A stretch of DNA of 40,767 nucleotides from Deltaproteobacteria bacterium. GTDB lineage: Bacteria > Desulfobacterota > Desulfobacteria > Desulfobacterales > C00003060. The translations under genes were made by a program, and so were the position numbers. The stretch spans positions 1-40,767 of the forward strand of contig JAFDKF010000051.1 in the NCBI GenBank assembly GCA_019307135.1. The letters run 5' to 3'. Below are positions 30,048 through 37,218 of the stretch, piece after piece (position 1 is the first letter of the stretch; each line of letters opens with the position of its first letter). The notes below the pieces were generated by a model, which saw nothing but the letters and a program-made list of their open reading frames with translations, was not told the DNA's origin and searched no databases.

Positions 30048-31628
30048 TCAACCAAACGACCGGTAGTCAATCTGGGGAAAGATGTTGTCCCGGCTCTCAA
30101 TGATTGAGAGCCTCTCTTCATCTATCCCACCGGCTTCAATTTCATTCATCAGCCTGTTTAGTCGCAAAAGGTGAGTCTTCGTTCTTTGGGTAGCATATTC
30201 TGCCATCGCGCCCGTGTTCAGCATGAAAGCCCAGTCGCTTGCCTGTGCCAGCAGCAGCTCCCTCGCCGCCTGCTTGAGCGCTCTTAGCGTCAGGCCCTCA
30301 GCCTGAGGATGACTCTTTGCCAGCCTTTCCATAAACGATGCCCCGTGATGCAAGTCGCGATAGATCCAGTCGTTGCTCCCGTTGAGCCAGGTTTTGTGGA
30401 ACCCTTTGTATCCCCAACTGGAAGTAGAAGGGGTTGAAACCTGATTGACCGGATACTCCTCCAAATATTCGGAAAGCGTAGTGAGCCGCATCGTTTTTTG
30501 GTCGTAAGCGATCTTACGGACCAGGTGATTGAGCCACATCGGGCCTTCGAACCACCAGTGGCCAAACAGTTCAGCATCGTAAGGTGCCACGATGACCGGT
30601 TTGCGATCCATGACCGAAGCCAGATATTCAATCTGTTTTTCCCTGTTGAACATGAAATTTCCGGCGTGAAGTTCGGCTTTTCTCTCCGCCCATTCGGGAA
30701 CGTAGACTTCTTTATGATCGCTCTTGCCGGTAATGCGGAAATACTTGAAGCCGGTGTCCACTCGAATACCATCTCGGTGTATATAGGGCTTAATATAATC
30801 AAGATCGAGATCGTAGGCGATGTCACGATAAAATTCCCGATAATCATAGTCTCCCGGATAGCCTTCAATTGAACACCAGACCTGCTTGGACGATCCGGGG
30901 TCGCGCCCAAAAGTGGCGACCCCCGATGGGCAATAAACCGGTGCACAGACACCATATCTCGGTCTCGACTTAGCCCGGGTGATCCCGTGCGTCTCCAAGA
31001 TAGTGTAGCGAATGCCATGCTCCCTGAGTAACTCGTCAACTCCGGGATAGTAGCCGCATTCCGGCAACCAAAAACCCTTGGGCCTTTGACCGAAGAATTG
31101 TTGATAATGGTCAACCCCAACCCCAATCTGTGCTCGAACTGCCGATCTATCGACGGAAAGCAGCGGGAGATAACCGTGAGTGGCAGCGCTGGCGATGATC
31201 TCCACTTTTCCAAGCTCCTGCAGGTGCTTGAAAGCCTGAACCAGGTTCCGATCATAACGATTAAGGAATGCGTCGCGCACCTGGTGAAGCCGCTCGTGGT
31301 ACATTTGAGCCAGGGCATTGAATTCGGCTTCCGGCTTAGTTCGTTGGATCTCTCTTCCCGCCAATTCGATCAGCCGATCAAGTCTGTTCAGATAACGGGA
31401 CTGCAAAAACGGATCAACGAGCATCGAAGAGAGAGTGGGGGAGATCGATAAGGTCAAACGAAAATCAACCCCGTCTTCCACGAAACCCTCCAGCACAAAA
31501 AGCAGAGGGATGTACGTGTCGTTCATGGCTTCGTACAACCAGTTCTCTTCAAGCGAATCCTCGTGTTCGGGGTGTCTCACATAAGGAAGATGTGCATGAA
31601 GGACGATCGCCAGGTAACCTTTTTCCAT
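30048..31628 (-). CDS. GH57 1,4-alpha-glucan branching enzyme (DUF1957-containing)
   Basis: 526 residues. The GH57 N-terminus LAIVLHAHLPYVRHPEHEDS is clear. Nucleophile Glu190 is in KGFWLPECGYYPG and catalytic Asp351 in IVAPYDAELFGHWWFEGP. HPHA-like SAATHGYLPLL and the DUF1957 C-terminal helical region (ELLLAQASDWAFMLNTGAMA) complete the family pattern. It forms alpha-1,6 branches in glucan. It is convergent with the GT4 gene, which is consistent with paired synthesis. The stop codon directly adjoins a heptamer array. The ribosome site is weak: no clear GGAGG before the ATG at 31628. Confidence 0.93.
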   Translation of the reverse strand: MEKGYLAIVLHAHLPYVRHPEHEDSLEENWLYEAMNDTYIPLLFVLEGFVEDGVDFRLTLSISPTLSSMLVDPFLQSRYLNRLDRLIELAGREIQRTKPEAEFNALAQMYHERLHQVRDAFLNRYDRNLVQAFKHLQELGKVEIIASAATHGYLPLLSVDRSAVRAQIGVGVDHYQQFFGQRPKGFWLPECGYYPGVDELLREHGIRYTILETHGITRAKSRPRYGVCAPVYCPSGVATFGRDPGSSKQVWCSIEGYPGDYDYREFYRDIAYDLDLDYIKPYIHRDGIRVDTGFKYFRITGKSDHKEVYVPEWAERKAELHAGNFMFNREKQIEYLASVMDRKPVIVAPYDAELFGHWWFEGPMWLNHLVRKIAYDQKTMRLTTLSEYLEEYPVNQVSTPSTSSWGYKGFHKTWLNGSNDWIYRDLHHGASFMERLAKSHPQAEGLTLRALKQAARELLLAQASDWAFMLNTGAMAEYATQRTKTHLLRLNRLMNEIEAGGIDEERLSIIESRDNIFPQIDYRSFG

Positions 31629-32004
31629 TTTTAAAGCCCGTTATCAAATGACCTATTGTGAGCGAACTAACTTGAAAGTATAGGAATTTCCTTTTGCTGC
31701 CTTGCAAGTATTCGTCAAAGGGTTGCGGTTTCAGCCGTCGTAGCTGGGCTACTATGGCGAAGTCGGCTGCGCAGCTCGTTTCGGCCTGCCTGCCAGCGCC
31801 TCGCCGGGCAAGCGGTCGGCATAAAGCCGACCCTACCTGCCCGCCATCGCGAGCGCTCAGGCGAGGCGGGCGGGCGTAGGGGCGGGTTTATCCCGCCCTG
31901 CTGGCAATGGCGAGCAGGTAGCCGTTGTGGGAGGGGCTTTCAGCCCCGATTGTCGCGGCAGGAATGCCGCTCCCACGAGCAGCATAACCGATAGACCGAA
32001 GTCG
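31629..32004. repeat. Intergenic cluster of dispersed hairpin repeats
   Basis: 31734-31766 is a GCCGTCGTAGC-family hairpin (copy 4). GTCGGCATAAAGCCGAC is a short hairpin at about 31829-31845. 31876-31898 repeats one arm of the 14700-14751 palindrome exactly. 31927-31976 is a GTGGGAG...CTCCCAC structure with inner hairpins GGGGCTTTCAGCCCC and GCGGCAGGAATGCCGC. No gene is supported. Confidence 0.7.
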
Positions 32005-32772
32005 TTAACTTGATGATAAACCAAAGGTGAACCTTTTCTCACTCATTTCCGTAAGATCGAAGTCACTCCCTTTTTCATAACTCGACGCTATAGGAATTTC
32101 CCTTCTTGAGCGGCGCAGCCGCGACGTATAAAATCGCGGAGCGATTTTATGAGGCTGTCCGTCAACAGGCACCGGGACGGTTTCAACGAGATCGTAATCT
32201 CCCGCAACGAGCATATAGCGTTCGTCCGTTTTGGGGGCAGGCCAGCCAGGAGGTATCTCGGCAATATTTGATCGAGCTATTGGAAAAAATCGGTCGCCTT
32301 CGGTTTTAAAGCCCAATTCAACAAAGTACGATTTCTCAGGGCTCCAGAGATCGACATACCGGCTTTTGGCTGAGAGATCGACACGCACATCGAAAGAACT
32401 ATGGGCATTCGTTCCTTCAAAAATGATGTTCGTGACATCATAACATCTCAAAATGGCCTGTGATCGTCCATATTCGTCACCGAGCTGATGTTTCGCTTTC
32501 TCAAGTTCGACAGAGGTAACCTCCCAATAGACATGGAGCAAGTATGGCTCAACAGGAAGCAGAACGGCTCTGGTTTCACCGTATGAGTCAGGTAAGTCGC
32601 CGGGCTCCGACGCGAGTTCCCGGAGGTTCTCGGGAGTTTCAGATCTTGGTTCTTCGGCCTTATCTTGCTTTTCTGTCTGATGAGGGCCAATGGTCTTCGC
32701 ATCCGCTGCCGGCTCGACCGAACCTTGCTCGCCATTTTCTCTCAGCCCCTGTTTGATCTCTTCTCGCCCCAT
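32005..32772 (-). CDS. DUF4912 domain protein
   Basis: 255 residues. The first ~55 are hydrophilic and charged (linker-like). DUF4912 follows: VLLPVEPYLLHVYWEVTSVE, SSFDVRVDLSAKSRYVDLWS and YFVELGFKTEGDRFFPIARS. This domain is frequently encoded beside GH57 branching enzymes and GT4 synthases, as here, so a glucan-associated (possibly carbohydrate-binding) role is inferred. The last ~45 residues are read through a 23-bp palindromic repeat (32128-32150, encoding HKIAPRF) and its flank, so the natural C-terminus may have been replaced. Confidence 0.82.
   Translation of the reverse strand: MGREEIKQGLRENGEQGSVEPAADAKTIGPHQTEKQDKAEEPRSETPENLRELASEPGDLPDSYGETRAVLLPVEPYLLHVYWEVTSVELEKAKHQLGDEYGRSQAILRCYDVTNIIFEGTNAHSSFDVRVDLSAKSRYVDLWSPEKSYFVELGFKTEGDRFFPIARSNIAEIPPGWPAPKTDERYMLVAGDYDLVETVPVPVDGQPHKIAPRFYTSRLRRSRREIPIASSYEKGSDFDLTEMSEKRFTFGLSSS
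32128..32150. repeat. 23-bp palindrome inside the DUF4912 reading frame
   Basis: Arms ATAAAATCGC and GCGATTTTAT around GGA, the same family as 12067-12089 and 17028-17050. Those overlap stop codons; this one is translated. Confidence 0.8.
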
Positions 32773-32877
32773 GCCTGGTTCCTACTGGTATTTCACAAAA
32801 AAATCCAGTAAGAATTGAACCTGTGAGGATTCTTCAACTAACCGCACAGGTTGCAAAAATGCAAATTCCCACGTAGT

Positions 32878-34182
32878 TCAATTTTCTGGAGCGGTATCTC
32901 TTGAAGTGATCAAGACAATGCCTTGTCCTGGCCGGAGATCGTATGAAAATGGCGTCGGGATATAGTCCATCGGGTATTCTGGGGAGACATCAACCAATGG
33001 GGCACCTGCCTGAACGAATTCTTTCAGGCTTTCCGCATGAAAATGCTGTTCGTTGTGAATGTCCTTATTGAAAATAAGGAGGGACTCTTCTTGAGTATGG
33101 ATGGATGCTTTCCATATAAGCAGAACATTCGGGTTGTGGTGGTATAGTATCTCTGTCAGAGCTTCCTCCTGAAAAATTAGGTGCTTCGCTTTAATCTTGT
33201 TTACCTTTGTTATGAAAGACCTCAGATCAACGTCTGTTTCTTCCCAATCTTCCGGTCTGGTTTTCACCACATGGAGTTTCTTGCAAAACCCAAATTCGAA
33301 TCCTATGGGCATCATGACACCTGCTGAAAACAGGGCAGTGAATAGATAGCGTTGTTTAAGTCCTTCTATGTTGCCATTGAGTTCCTGGCAGAGTCTCACT
33401 GTATCGTGGCTTTCGGGGAAGCTTACAGAAGGGACAATGTCTCGCGTAAGAACGTATTGCGCCATTAGCCAGTAGCTGTAGAGATCCCACCATTTGGAAC
33501 TATTGAATATGTAATCAAAACCAGCACTGGCGGTCTTCCTGGTCTGGTCCGGGGGACATCCGAGCGTTTCTCCAAAAAAGAGCACATCGGGATACATCCT
33601 CTTTGTTTCACGAATGAGTCTTTTCCACAGGCTTGCTGGAATCTGATAGGCCGCATCACAGCGAAATCCCTTAAAGCCCAGTTCTATCAAGAACTTCACT
33701 GTATCGAGCAAGAATCGAAACAGGCCCTCTTTGTCGTTTGTATTTTTGTGATCGAACTTTGCCAGATCCCTCCAGACCACCTTTTTCCCGTTTTCGTCAC
33801 AGAACGGATGAGCAACACGCCCTTTGACCTCCCATAAAAACCACTCAGGATGCAACCGAAGCAGATCCGAATCCACAGAACAGTGGTTGATCACAAGATC
33901 CACCATCATCTTGAGACCCAGTTTTTCAGCGGTCTTAATCATATCTTGTACCTGTTTCAGCGGTTTTTTCTTGCTTTTTCGGTCGACTAAGAGCGGGTTG
34001 AAATCGTAGTGATCCGCTATCGAGTAAAGGCTGCCTGAAGCGCCGGGACGCTGGATGGGATTAACAAAAATCCAATTGAAGCCCATTTCAGATGCCCTGA
34101 ATAAATGTTTTTCCCAGTCCGCGAACTTTCCGGCCAACAGAGGGAATAAATTATAAATGATCATCTTTCCCGGTTGTTTCAT
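32878..34182 (-). CDS. GH13-family alpha-amylase-like glycoside hydrolase
   Basis: 434 residues from ATG at 34182, which has a strong AAAGGAG ribosome site at proper distance; an ATG 24 bp upstream (34206) overlaps the preceding gene but has no such site. TIM-barrel motifs: I MVDLVINHCSVDS, II GFKGFRCDAAYQIPA with nucleophile Asp, III VLFFGETLG with acid Glu, IV SFPESHDTVRL with the His-Asp pair. It acts on an alpha-glucan or maltooligosaccharide; hydrolase, transferase or GlgE-like activity cannot be told apart from sequence alone. It lacks a signal peptide, so it is cytoplasmic. It is probably co-transcribed with the upstream TIM-barrel gene. Confidence 0.87.
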   Translation of the reverse strand: MKQPGKMIIYNLFPLLAGKFADWEKHLFRASEMGFNWIFVNPIQRPGASGSLYSIADHYDFNPLLVDRKSKKKPLKQVQDMIKTAEKLGLKMMVDLVINHCSVDSDLLRLHPEWFLWEVKGRVAHPFCDENGKKVVWRDLAKFDHKNTNDKEGLFRFLLDTVKFLIELGFKGFRCDAAYQIPASLWKRLIRETKRMYPDVLFFGETLGCPPDQTRKTASAGFDYIFNSSKWWDLYSYWLMAQYVLTRDIVPSVSFPESHDTVRLCQELNGNIEGLKQRYLFTALFSAGVMMPIGFEFGFCKKLHVVKTRPEDWEETDVDLRSFITKVNKIKAKHLIFQEEALTEILYHHNPNVLLIWKASIHTQEESLLIFNKDIHNEQHFHAESLKEFVQAGAPLVDVSPEYPMDYIPTPFSYDLRPGQGIVLITSRDTAPEN

Positions 34183-34202
34183 GGTTTTCTCCTTTCCATC
34201 CC

Positions 34203-35267
34203 TCAATTCACAATACTTTTCTCACATGCTTCCGATACAAGTTGATGATTTTCAAGAAGAACCGACAGCCAGTAGTTCATCCGTTCCGCATTTCCTTTAT
34301 CTTTCCAATGGTTAAAAAGATAAGAAGCATCACCGAGGGGAAGCCTGCCTTCTGTAGGATGAATCTCCAGTGTGAAAGAAACGCGATCCGGGCCAAGCAG
34401 TCGCAATGATTCAGTGATGATTCTTAGAAGACCCGAAGGTCCAAACATCGGATGAAGGGAATTTTTGCCCTTGTATTCAAATGGGATTGGGATTTCATCC
34501 AGGAAACTGAAGTGGTCGGAAATCCCGAGAAGACTGAAGGTCGAAAGAGGGTGTGCATCGTGCAAATGAAAGTGCAAGGGTTTGCCTAAATGGCCGAGTG
34601 CCCGAATTACGTCAAGTACTGCGTCCAGAGCTGAGCGAACCGCACCTTGTATATCTTCGATCACCTCTGGCAGATCAGGGTCGTGTGGCGTCATGGCGCA
34701 CACATCCTTTCCTGGATGGTTGCGTGAATAAGCGGCCCTTGTCTGCCATAGGCCGATATGGCCTATATCGATACAAGCGCTCACACGATCCAGCTCAGGT
34801 ATGGCTTTAAAAAGCTCGATAAAGGACTCAGGTTCCAAGCCCACAGCGTATTCTATAAAGAGATAAGGGCCTCCTTCGACCTCTCCTAACCTGGATTCCA
34901 TCTTTCTCAAAGCAGATAGGTAATCATCAAAGCGGGTGGTGATTTCGAGCTGATCATGGATGACCAATCCAAAGACCTGGTCCTTGAAGCTTTCGGCAAA
35001 ATCGATAATCAGTTTGCGGCTCCCTTCCTCAAACAGATTGATGCCTCGAGACAGATGGACCACTGTAGGGGTTTCAGGTGTGGGCCTAAATCTCAATAGC
35101 CACTCCAGCTCCACAGGTGTTTCCGCATAAAATTCGGTTCCAAGACCCCGTTCTTTAAAACGCAGGCTGGCTAAATGCAAAAGGGCATCGTCGCCATCAA
35201 TCCTTTTCTGAAAAAGCGCCATCAAACGCGGGCGCCAGACAGAATTATTATTTTTCTGGACCGACAT
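34203..35267 (-). CDS. Sugar-isomerase/AP-endonuclease-like TIM-barrel protein
   Basis: 354 residues. The xylose-isomerase-like TIM barrel is suggested by the metal-ligand strands CIDIGHIGLW, LHFHLHDAHPLS and SFTLEIHPTEG, plus GLVIHDQLEI and PYLFIEYAVG. The family uses divalent metal to isomerise or epimerise sugars, but the substrate is unknown. It is directly upstream of, and probably in one transcript with, the GH13 gene, so a carbohydrate substrate is likely. No other genes of a sugar-acid pathway are nearby. Confidence 0.75.
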   Translation of the reverse strand: MSVQKNNNSVWRPRLMALFQKRIDGDDALLHLASLRFKERGLGTEFYAETPVELEWLLRFRPTPETPTVVHLSRGINLFEEGSRKLIIDFAESFKDQVFGLVIHDQLEITTRFDDYLSALRKMESRLGEVEGGPYLFIEYAVGLEPESFIELFKAIPELDRVSACIDIGHIGLWQTRAAYSRNHPGKDVCAMTPHDPDLPEVIEDIQGAVRSALDAVLDVIRALGHLGKPLHFHLHDAHPLSTFSLLGISDHFSFLDEIPIPFEYKGKNSLHPMFGPSGLLRIITESLRLLGPDRVSFTLEIHPTEGRLPLGDASYLFNHWKDKGNAERMNYWLSVLLENHQLVSEACEKSIVN

Positions 35268-35280
35268 TTCTAAAGTCTTT

Positions 35281-35394
35281 CAGAATCAGAAAACCTATAT
35301 AATACAGAACAAGGAATTGTCCATGTCTATTTTCGAGCGGATAAAGTGGCTTCTGGCCGTTGTCATGGCTCTTGATTTAAGGTAAATAGATTTA
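35281..35394 (+). promoter_or_regulatory. Leader sequence upstream of the AAA ATPase, copy 2 (uninterrupted)
   Basis: TATAAT (35298-35303), an imperfect hairpin GAACAAGGAATTGTCC (35307-35322), CATGTCTATTTTCGAGCGGA, and CCGTTGTCATGGCTCTTGAT. It aligns with 21640-21930 once the 149-bp MITE there is removed, and runs right up to the start of the next gene. Confidence 0.5.
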
Positions 35395-36747
35395 TTGAGT
35401 CTATCGAACCTGCTTCAGATTGTCCGGCTGTTCCGTTCTCTTTCCCCCGCTTCCCTACTTACCACGACGATTTCAATAAAGAGCCTCAGGGCAGGATTAA
35501 AGATTTTGCCGCCGTATGCCGTATGTTGTGATGCCGTTTTCCTTGACACACAACTCCATCTTTCCTATACTTACCCCATCAAAAAGCGTGTCGTGTCAGC
35601 ACCAGTAAACACTGCGGAGATTCTCGAAGAGGATTTCCGTTTTATTTTTTTCAGAGCGGAGGAAGATATGAGAATTGTTTCTGATATCCCCAGTCCAGAA
35701 GATTGCACAACCTTGATCTTCGAATTTAGCGGCCATGAAGTTGAACCCAAAATAGCCGCAGAGCTGTGGCCGAGGATCTTACAACATAAATGGGTCTTAT
35801 CCGAAAAGCTGGGCCGGGATGTGGGGTCCAAGGTCGCTTGCGTGGATTTTATCGAGAACGTCGAGCCCGTCAATCGGGATCTTCACGATGCAGAAAGGAT
35901 TCAGCTTCTCAAGGAGCTGGGAGCCCAGATGGTCGACCAATCGGTGTGGGAAACCATCTCTGAATCCCAGCCTCCTAAACAAATCGTGAATAAGAGAATA
36001 ATACTTCCGCTAACAGAGATAGAACTCGCGCGTAAACATGCAGTCATTCCGCCACGGACCATCATCTTTTTCGGTCCCCCGGGTACGGGAAAGACGCACT
36101 TTGTCAGGGCAATCGCAGGTATACTTCAGTGGTGGTATGTTGAGGTTAGCCCCAGTAACTTGGTGGCGGATGGAGAAGATCGTCTCGGGGCGAACCTAAA
36201 AAGGTTGATGGAAAAGGCCCGCAATCTCGACGAAGCGGTCCTGTTTATCGATGAGTTTGAAGAAATCGCAGGCAGCAGGGATCACGCCTCCCGAATCGAT
36301 AAATCAATTACGAACGAGTTCCTCAAACAGGTACCCCTCCTGAAAAGAGAGGACAAAAAAAACCTGTTGGTATGCGCGACCAATTATATCCGGCAACTCG
36401 ATGCAGCCCTGTTACGGCCAGGTCGTTTCGACTGCATCATTCCGGTTGGAGGGTTGGATGATCAAGGTCGTCGAACTATCTTCGAACACTACCTGTCCAA
36501 CACCAGTAGGGGCGATGTTGACGTGGACAAAATTGTCTCAGTCATCTCGCTCTTCACCCCTGCGGATATCGAGTACCTTTTTCAGAAGGTCAGACAAGTT
36601 GCCTTCGAGAGAGAATACCTCAAAGGAGAGGATTACCGTGTTACAACAGAGACGTTCCTGGAAATGATCCCTATCGTGCCCGCAACACTCACGGGTGAAA
36701 TCATTGAGGAATTCCAACAGGACTGTGCGCACTATACTCGATATTGA
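35395..36747 (+). CDS. AAA ATPase with an uncharacterised N-terminal domain
   Basis: 450 residues with a TTG start. The C-terminal AAA domain is Cdc48/FtsH-type: Walker A FFGPPGTGKTHFVRAIAG, Walker B AVLFIDEFEEIAG, sensor 1 LLVCATNYIRQLDAALLRPG with the Arg finger, and a lid helix. The N-terminal ~200 residues include the motif LSEKLGRDVGSKVA, which resembles the LSE-x2-GRDVG motif I associate with DUF4032 proteins; this link is tentative. It probably remodels a protein substrate. The neighbours are the glucan genes, transcribed divergently. The true start is uncertain, because the first ~30 residues overlap the repeated leader's end. Confidence 0.8.
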   Translation: MSLSNLLQIVRLFRSLSPASLLTTTISIKSLRAGLKILPPYAVCCDAVFLDTQLHLSYTYPIKKRVVSAPVNTAEILEEDFRFIFFRAEEDMRIVSDIPSPEDCTTLIFEFSGHEVEPKIAAELWPRILQHKWVLSEKLGRDVGSKVACVDFIENVEPVNRDLHDAERIQLLKELGAQMVDQSVWETISESQPPKQIVNKRIILPLTEIELARKHAVIPPRTIIFFGPPGTGKTHFVRAIAGILQWWYVEVSPSNLVADGEDRLGANLKRLMEKARNLDEAVLFIDEFEEIAGSRDHASRIDKSITNEFLKQVPLLKREDKKNLLVCATNYIRQLDAALLRPGRFDCIIPVGGLDDQGRRTIFEHYLSNTSRGDVDVDKIVSVISLFTPADIEYLFQKVRQVAFEREYLKGEDYRVTTETFLEMIPIVPATLTGEIIEEFQQDCAHYTRY

Positions 36748-37218
36748 TTCCCATGATTTCAGCCGGCTGACTGGGCCAAAAAGGAGGAATGTCTTCCGCC
36801 TACTATCCTTTCAGAGATTGCGTCGCTTCGCTCGCAATGACCCTACGGCGAATGTTGCCGTGAACGGTTACTTAAAACCTATATAGTGCTTGACCGAAAA
36901 CCTCTGTTTTTCGGTCAAAAATTCGAAATACGAAGCACGAAATACGAAACAATGACAGAAATGAAAATGCTCCAATGACAAAAAACATCGAATTTTCAAT
37001 GTATTACTTTTGGTCATTTGGTCATTCGGTATTCGAATTTTCGAATTTCGATATTCGGATTTTGGCTGAATATGACTTTGCGTTCAGGCACTATATAGTA
37101 CAGGACAAGAAATTGTCCATGTCTATTTTCGAAGGGAAATGGGGTGCTCAGTGGTTATGTGTCCGATGTTCTATGAACGTTGTAAACATTAGAGGGTATT
37201 GCGATTGAGAAATCGACG
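36748..37218. other. Intergenic region with hairpin and repeats, no gene
   Basis: 36890-36918 is a strong hairpin (TTGACCGAAAA/TTTTCGGTCAA, 11-bp arms), a possible terminator for the ATPase gene. 36923-36950 has CGAAATA/CGAAGCA heptamers. About 37020-37065 is a TTCGAA-rich palindromic stretch. 37091-37133 is a third, shorter copy of the polA/AAA leader (TATAGT, GGACAAGAAATTGTCC, CATGTCTATTTTCGA). The 77-codon frame across it is repeat-derived and was rejected. Confidence 0.6.

Noticed and set aside
29776..30121. Frames encoding GFGFRVS repeats
   Set aside because: Both are translations of the ACCCGAA heptamer array, and one runs over the GH57 gene end. Any 7-nt array without stops gives a 7-residue peptide repeat.
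36975..37208. 77-codon frame before the SNF2 gene
   Set aside because: It is made of TTCGAA-type repeats and a copy of the polA/AAA leader, and has no ribosome site.
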